Below are positions 15,095-20,199 of a stretch of 20,199 nucleotides of DNA, one piece after another. The first letter of the stretch is position 1, and each line of letters starts with the position of its first letter. The notes beneath the pieces are model-generated. The model searched no databases, was not told the DNA's origin, and saw nothing but the letters and a program-made list of their open reading frames with translations. The stretch comes from Pirellulaceae bacterium (GTDB lineage: Bacteria > Planctomycetota > Planctomycetia > Pirellulales > Pirellulaceae). The DNA lies in contig JABDKS010000919.1 of assembly GCA_013002105.1 (NCBI GenBank), positions 1 through 20,199 of the forward strand, given 5' to 3'. Made by a program: the position numbers and the translations under genes.

Positions 15095-15844
15095 TCAGGA
15101 TGCACATCCACCCGCATCGCAGCCACTTGGCGCGTCGCAAGGGGCGGATGCCGGAACATCGCAGCCTGCCTGACCGTCACAGCCTGCTGCCGGTGCACAA
15201 CTCTCGACAGCACCCGATGCACAGCCTGCGGGAGCACACACGGGTGTTTCGATAACCGAGCAGCCTGCCGACGCCGCACCGCATGCGGCGCTGTCATTGC
15301 ATCCGCTGGAGCCAAACAAGCACCACTTTTTCTTCTTTGCCTTGGGAGCACCATGGCAAGTGTTCTGATAGCCGTCCCAGACGGTGCAGTTGCATGAGTT
15401 AGAACGCCAATATTGACGCAAGGTCGACGTGGGCAAGTTGGGTACAGTATGAGGAACGCAGTAGCCGCCTTCGTGGCCCCCACAATTACCGTTACAACCA
15501 GTACCGCCGCAAGCTCCTGAGGCGCAACCACCGACAGCACAGCCACCGCCGGCAAACGAGTTCGTGATGTTGGACCCCACGCTGTAGCCGACGGTTTGGG
15601 CCGGCGTGGGTTTTGACGCCACAGCAACACGTGCGTTGATTTTTCCGGGCAGATTTGGCATCGACAACGTTGTGCTGGGCACTTCGTTGGAAACCGTCGT
15701 GTACTGCGGAACAACCTGGGTGGTTGCCGTGGGTTCGCCATAATTCAGCTCGCTCAAAAGAGCACTGAAATCGTCCTTGGCCGAAGCCGAGGTGGCGATA
15801 AGTAGTAGAGCGCAAACTGCGCTGCCGATAGCGATTTTTCGCAT
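15095..15844 (-). CDS. Secreted Cys-rich protein
   Basis: 249 residues. The frame is open for 63 more codons upstream, but the ATG at 15844 begins a textbook signal peptide (MRKIAIGSAVCALLLIATSASA), so it is the chosen start. The mature N-terminal part (23-95) is Cys-free and rich in Thr, Val and Pro. From residue 102 there are 21 Cys in about 148 residues, in short Gly/Ala/Ser-flanked steps (CAVGGCASGACGGTGCNGNC), then a more complex stretch with SCNCTVWDGYQNTC and a basic KAKKKKWC, then a repetitive tail (AGC, SGC, GCD) ending GGCAS. An even or odd disulphide pattern cannot be told. A structural role in the cell envelope, where planctomycetes have Cys-rich proteins, is a guess; metal binding is the alternative. 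No known family is recognised. Confidence 0.8.
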   Translation of the reverse strand: MRKIAIGSAVCALLLIATSASAKDDFSALLSELNYGEPTATTQVVPQYTTVSNEVPSTTLSMPNLPGKINARVAVASKPTPAQTVGYSVGSNITNSFAGGGCAVGGCASGACGGTGCNGNCGGHEGGYCVPHTVPNLPTSTLRQYWRSNSCNCTVWDGYQNTCHGAPKAKKKKWCLFGSSGCNDSAACGAASAGCSVIETPVCAPAGCASGAVESCAPAAGCDGQAGCDVPASAPCDAPSGCDAGGCAS

Positions 15845-16165
15845 TGATAAACATCCATGTTTGAGAGAAACGGGGAGGATTACTCTGCCCTGAGTACCGA
15901 CTTGCGACCACAACGTTCTGCAAACGCTCCCATTGTGTCCGGTCACCGATCGAGGAAAGGACGTAACCTCTTCTTCAATTCCATTACGTGCATCATCACA
16001 AATCGGCGGCATCCACCAATCTCCTGTACTCATGATGTCGTTGCTGGCAATCTTCTATCGATTTGCGGCGCAACGAAACGGTTGCAAACATTCTGCGGAT
16101 CACCAATGCGATTGATCCGCTCAAGTGAATCAAACCGATTCACGGCGATTGTCGGACCAGCCCCT

Positions 16166-16235
16166 GCAATCGTTACTCAGCAATCGTTACTCAGCAATCG
16201 TTACGCGGCAATCGTTACGCCGCAATCGTTGCGAG
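16166..16235 (+). repeat. 14-bp tandem repeat, five units
   Basis: Five head-to-tail 14-base units begin at 16166, 16180, 16194, 16208 and 16222. The core GCAATCGTT is invariant in all five and is followed by a variable end (ACTCA, ACTCA, ACGCG, ACGCC, GCGAG). The period is not a multiple of three, so this is not a coding repeat. Confidence 0.9.
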
Positions 16236-16276
16236 AAAAGCGTCGCAGCGGTAGCAAGCGGGCTGTTCCGATCAGC

Positions 16277-16351
16277 TGGACGCCAATCAGATGGACGCCG
16301 ATCGGATGGACGACGACCCGATGGACTCCGATCAAATGGACGACGGCGCAT
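16277..16351 (+). repeat. 15-bp tandem repeat, five units
   Basis: Units begin at 16277, 16292, 16307, 16322 and 16337, all starting TGGAC; the best match to the consensus is TGGACGCCGATCGGA. The array ends 9 bases from the glnD stop codon on the opposite strand, so it would be in the 3' untranslated part of the glnD transcript. Confidence 0.85.
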
Positions 16352-16360
16352 CCAACCTGA

Positions 16361-19018
16361 CTACGAATTGTCGCCATCGGATTCACGCATCACTTCGTTA
16401 ACGACTTCCAGCAGACGCTCACGAATCTGACTTTGTCGTTCGAGATCTTCGATTCGACGACCGTCTTCCTCCGTCACGTAAAACACATCTGCGATTTGGT
16501 CCAAATGCGTATCGATCTTTGCGAAGTGCAGTACGACTCGCAGTTCTGAAATCGCGTTTGCGATGCGATGCAATAAACCGACTTGATTGTACGCGAACAC
16601 GGACAGGATCGTATATTGATCGACCGTCGCGTTATCAAAGACAACCGTGCTGGGTAACACGTACACACTCTTGCCTTCTGACTGATGCGATGCGTCCCAA
16701 GTTTTGCGATAAGGCGGCAATGGCGCATCGGGATCATCAAGTAGCGTGCGGACTCGCTCGCAAATTTCTTGAGTTCGAAACGCCGGAGGCTGTTCGGGAA
16801 AGTCCGGATCGGTTACCCAAAAATTATCCCAAACCAGATTGCCACCGATCGTTTCGATATCCGCACGCAAGATCGACAATCCGCATGTTCCCAATGCACC
16901 GGTCACGCGTGAGAATGTTCCGATGCTTTGCTCCTCGCGGCAAATCACGCGATACCGCATCGCGGAAAAATCGGGGTCGAACTCTCCGGTACAGATCGAT
17001 CCTCCGCTGGTGATCTTTTTGCCGACCTCGCACAGTTCATCCGCGATCTCCTCGGGAGTGCCACGCCGCAATAACGATGTCGGGAAGTTCTCTAAGATTT
17101 CAAGACATTCGCTTGGAGCCTCCGTCGACCGTAGTATTTCGGCTGCGGCCTGTCGGCGTTGCTCCATGACCGCATCATTTTCTCCCGGCAATACCCCTTT
17201 CTCAAAATAACGTCTCGTGCGGCGATACAGGTCTTCGATCAGGTTCATTTTCCAGTCGTTGATCACATCGGGTCCGACAGCGGTCAGATCGGCGACGCTA
17301 TGAACAATCAACAATTCCAACCGTCGAATGGATCCGACCTCTTTTGCAAACGACAGAATGATTTGGGGATCATCCAGGTTGTATCGGAACGCGATCGTGT
17401 TCACGTCCAGATGTTTTAGGATCAACCATTCCAAAAGTTCCGACGACGCCGAATCCAACTCCAACAATCGTGCCGTCTCGCGAGCAATACGGGCTCCGAC
17501 AATACAGTGGTCTTCCTCATAGCCCTTACCGATGTCGTGGATCAACAACGCCAAGTGCAACAATGTCTTGTCTTCGAGTCGTCGATACCGACGCCCCATC
17601 GCGGTTTGCGCTTCATAAAAATCCGTCGCCGCTTCGACCGCTCGGATGCAGTGCGCGTCAACGGTATATTTGTGATAGGCGTTGAACTGCAACAGACCTC
17701 GCGTGCGCGCGAATGCGGGGATCAATTGATCGATGATCCGCAATTCGTGCAACCGACGCAGCAACGGTGCCAGTCGACCCGGTTGGCTCATCAACGTTAA
17801 AAATGCACCTACCGATTCGGCGTCTGGCGGCTGCGGTGCACGTTCCTGCATCGCGTTGCGAATGGCCTGCCACGTACGGTGTCCGATCCGCCGACGGTGG
17901 TGGTTGGCAAGGCTCATCAGCCGCAGGATTTTTGGCAGGTCCGTGACAAAGCTTTCGATACTGGATTTTTCGACCCAAATATGAGTCGGTCCCATCCGAA
18001 TTCCATCGCCGACCAATCGCGAAAACACCCGTTCAACCAATTGCTGACGCAACGGTTGGCTGCGTGAATCATCGCGAAAAAATGCCGCCGCGTACCGGAC
18101 GTTTCGTGTGTTGTCAAAGTAGTCCTGCATGAACTTCTCGACCGGCAACACACCGTCGTCGCCCTGATATCCCCAAGCTTCGGCAATCTCCAATTGCGTG
18201 GGGCGATCCAATACGTCCTGCGCTCGATTCTCGCGAAAGTGCAGCTCGTTGCGGACACGCAACATAAACTCGTAAGCTTTTCGCAACGCTCGATAATCCT
18301 CCTCGGGCAGCACGCCTAACTTTAACAGTCGCTCCAAATCGACTTCGCCATATCGTGCGAATCCAACCCAACGCACCAGTTGGATGTCCCTCAGCCCGCC
18401 TCGGGAACGTTTGACGTTCGGACTGAGCAGATAGCTGGTCTCACCCCACTTGCGCCGTTCCTCACGTCGGGCTTCGACAACGTCACGAATCAGTCGATTG
18501 CTCCTGCGCATCGCACCGCGTCGTAGCGATTGAAAAAACTTGCTGTACAACTGCAAACTGCCGGCCAAGAACCGCGATTCGGTCAACGATGAAAAGATAA
18601 CCGCATCCTCCCACGCCAACCGACACGCCTCATCCGCCATTCGAATCGAAAAACCAACCTGCAAGCCCGCGTCTACCAAATCACGCGTCAGATTGCCGGC
18701 GATCCGTTCGGCCACCTTGGTCGCACCCTTGGTGGTAATCAGCATCAGATCGGCATCCGAATAGGGTGCCAAATCACGGCGACCAAAACCGCCGTGTGCC
18801 ACCAACGCGATCCCCGCAGTTTTTTCATCGTCCGCGTGCTCGGCGCAAGCTTGAGCCCAGACTCGCAACACAACGTCGTCGTACAGATCAGCCAACCGTG
18901 TGGAAATCTGAAACCCCGGCGTTCCCGATTCGTGCAATACTCTTGCCTTTTCACGACCGGTTTTCAGCCGGTCACGACATTGCAAAACGATTTCGCGCAG
19001 GGAAATAATGCCAGACAT
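16361..19018 (-). CDS. glnD: PII uridylyltransferase / uridylyl-removing enzyme
   Basis: This bifunctional nitrogen sensor adds UMP to PII protein when glutamine is low and removes it when glutamine is high. It has 885 residues from the ATG at 19018, close to E. coli GlnD (890). Order of parts: nucleotidyltransferase domain with GGFGRRDLAPYSDADLM (76-92; metal ligands Asp88 and Asp90); the GlnD-type linker region with SPNVKRSRGGLRDIQ; the HD domain with LLIHDIGKG (His494, Asp495) for UMP removal; and two C-terminal ACT domains at about 685-760 and 800-870 (FSRVTGALGTCGLSILRA; VGLLHRIANAISELRVVL) that sense glutamine. All key parts are present. The frame stays open 55 codons further upstream, with another ATG at 19054, but that extension overlaps a repeat-rich segment and lacks family features. 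Its substrate GlnB is encoded 531 bases upstream on the same strand. Confidence 0.96.
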   Translation of the reverse strand: MSGIISLREIVLQCRDRLKTGREKARVLHESGTPGFQISTRLADLYDDVVLRVWAQACAEHADDEKTAGIALVAHGGFGRRDLAPYSDADLMLITTKGATKVAERIAGNLTRDLVDAGLQVGFSIRMADEACRLAWEDAVIFSSLTESRFLAGSLQLYSKFFQSLRRGAMRRSNRLIRDVVEARREERRKWGETSYLLSPNVKRSRGGLRDIQLVRWVGFARYGEVDLERLLKLGVLPEEDYRALRKAYEFMLRVRNELHFRENRAQDVLDRPTQLEIAEAWGYQGDDGVLPVEKFMQDYFDNTRNVRYAAAFFRDDSRSQPLRQQLVERVFSRLVGDGIRMGPTHIWVEKSSIESFVTDLPKILRLMSLANHHRRRIGHRTWQAIRNAMQERAPQPPDAESVGAFLTLMSQPGRLAPLLRRLHELRIIDQLIPAFARTRGLLQFNAYHKYTVDAHCIRAVEAATDFYEAQTAMGRRYRRLEDKTLLHLALLIHDIGKGYEEDHCIVGARIARETARLLELDSASSELLEWLILKHLDVNTIAFRYNLDDPQIILSFAKEVGSIRRLELLIVHSVADLTAVGPDVINDWKMNLIEDLYRRTRRYFEKGVLPGENDAVMEQRRQAAAEILRSTEAPSECLEILENFPTSLLRRGTPEEIADELCEVGKKITSGGSICTGEFDPDFSAMRYRVICREEQSIGTFSRVTGALGTCGLSILRADIETIGGNLVWDNFWVTDPDFPEQPPAFRTQEICERVRTLLDDPDAPLPPYRKTWDASHQSEGKSVYVLPSTVVFDNATVDQYTILSVFAYNQVGLLHRIANAISELRVVLHFAKIDTHLDQIADVFYVTEEDGRRIEDLERQSQIRERLLEVVNEVMRESDGDNS

Positions 19019-19182
19019 CGAGCGACAGTGTTGGGAAAAGGCAGCAACAAGCATCCCTGGGCAAGCCGGCGATGTTGTTGTCTCAATGGTATCGACAGGA
19101 GTTCCGACGGTGCCGATCACCCACGTGATCGAGGGGCAACACAACTGACAGGAGTCCAGTGGGTTGAATCTCGCGGGCTGCA

Positions 19183-19314
19183 TTGCCCAGTCGCTGTTTT
19201 GCCCAGTCGAAGTGTTGGCCCTGTCGAAGTGTTTGCCCAGCCGTTGTTTTGTCCAGGCGCTGTGTTTGCCCAGTTGCAGGGATTACCCAGCCGTTGTGTT
19301 TGTCCAGCCCTTCG
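19183..19314 (+). repeat. Degenerate 16-18 bp tandem repeat
   Basis: About eight imperfect units follow each other, each starting TTGCCCAG or a close variant (TTGGCCCTG, TTGTCCAG, TTACCCAG) and continuing with a [TC]CG-[CT]TGT-like half. Unit length wavers between 16 and 18 bases, as expected of an old, drifting minisatellite. It borders the upstream-extended frame of glnD. Confidence 0.7.
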
Positions 19315-19340
19315 CTCGCGCCAGACCCGCTAGGGGCCAG

Positions 19341-19378
19341 CCCGTTGTTGGACCCGTTTGTTGGACCCGTTTGTTGGA
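19341..19378 (+). repeat. 13-bp tandem repeat, three units
   Basis: CGTTGTTGGACC (19341-19352) is followed by two exact copies of CGTTTGTTGGACC (19353-19365 and 19366-19378). This short exact array is separate in sequence from the degenerate array just before it. Confidence 0.8.
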
Positions 19379-19548
19379 CCAGTCGTCGATTTTCGCAAGC
19401 CGGTGCAAGCGAGTGGTTACCTAGCTTGTCAGAATAACTGGTTTGAATTTTCGAGTCGAATCAACCCTTAGGTTCCGATTCGCCGGTGTTGTCATTGACG
19501 ATCCACCAAAGCGATTGCACCGTCTCGCGGCGAATGATCGAGCAATCC

Positions 19549-20199
<651 letters not shown>

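Larger units (their letters stand above)
15845..16360. other. Intergenic region with two minisatellites
   Basis: These 516 bases lie between the start of the Cys-rich gene (-) and the 3' end of glnD (-). The half nearer the Cys-rich gene (15845-16160) must contain its promoter, but no clear motif was found. The other half holds two adjacent tandem arrays (16166-16235 and 16277-16351). Open frames that cross the region in several phases are explained by the repeats and have no start signals, so I do not call a gene. Confidence 0.65.
19019..19548. other. Intergenic region between glnB and glnD
   Basis: This region of 530 bases on the path from glnB to glnD has no recognised gene. Its middle (19183-19378) consists of degenerate and then exact tandem repeats. 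The flanks (19019-19182 and 19379-19548) show no terminator with a T-tract; the glnD promoter is probably in 19019-19182, unless both genes are read through from glnB. Confidence 0.6.

Noticed and set aside
16125..16430. Plus-strand frame with S-D-G-R-R repeats as a small basic protein
   Set aside because: The repeats come from the 15-base minisatellite, no ribosome binding site is seen, and it runs into glnD on the opposite strand.
19019..19183. Longer N terminus of GlnD starting at 19183
   Set aside because: The added residues (Cys/Thr/Pro mix) have no family match and the stretch borders on minisatellite sequence; the ATG at 19018 gives the normal family length.
16166..19378. Tandem arrays near glnD as CRISPR
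   Set aside because: Units are 13-18 bases and directly adjacent, with no unique spacers of 25-40 bases and no cas genes.

Overview
The window looks like a chromosomal segment of a planctomycete, most like Rhodopirellula/Pirellulaceae. The strongest evidence is the adjacent pair of planctomycete-typical families: a cytochrome-like DUF1549/DUF1553 protein followed by a DUF1501 protein, placed behind an ECF sigma factor and a one-pass membrane protein. Moderate G+C, weak or absent Shine-Dalgarno sites, long structured intergenic stretches and a Cys-rich secreted protein fit this. No phage, transposase, CRISPR array, rRNA or tRNA was recognised.

Layout. 1-1175: the 3' end of an unrecognised gene, a strong terminator, and a small protein resembling a sugar-binding beta-sandwich. 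1176-2864: a mosaic protein with two GYF_2-type domains, six 30-residue Pro-rich repeats and a C-terminal Suppressor-of-fused (SUFU)-like domain, bracketed by two copies of a 61-bp palindromic repeat. 3007-8169: central carbon metabolism, with pyruvate kinase (-), a short-chain dehydrogenase (+), class II xylose isomerase (+) and a ROK sugar kinase (-). 8482-14640: one co-directional block of ECF sigma factor, putative anti-sigma factor, exported coiled-coil protein, DUF1549/DUF1553 protein and DUF1501 protein, closed by a 14-bp-stem terminator. 14776-15052: several nested hairpins. 15095-15844: the Cys-rich secreted protein (-). 16361-19887: the nitrogen-signalling pair glnD and glnB (-).

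How the genes work together. GlnB carries the Tyr51 that GlnD would uridylylate, so the right end holds a complete PII modification module. The sigma block reads as a self-contained regulon in which the sigma factor and its membrane partner probably control the exported proteins encoded behind them. Xylose isomerase and the ROK kinase are convergent, so they are not one operon, but with pyruvate kinase they make the left-centre a sugar-catabolism neighbourhood.

Most interesting points: a pyruvate kinase whose residues predict K+-independence; a ROK kinase in which all three Cys of the zinc motif are Ser; the GYF_2-repeat-SUFU architecture; the repeated 61-bp palindrome; a nested-hairpin intergenic region; and short tandem repeats (about 13-18 bp units) just beyond gene ends at several places.
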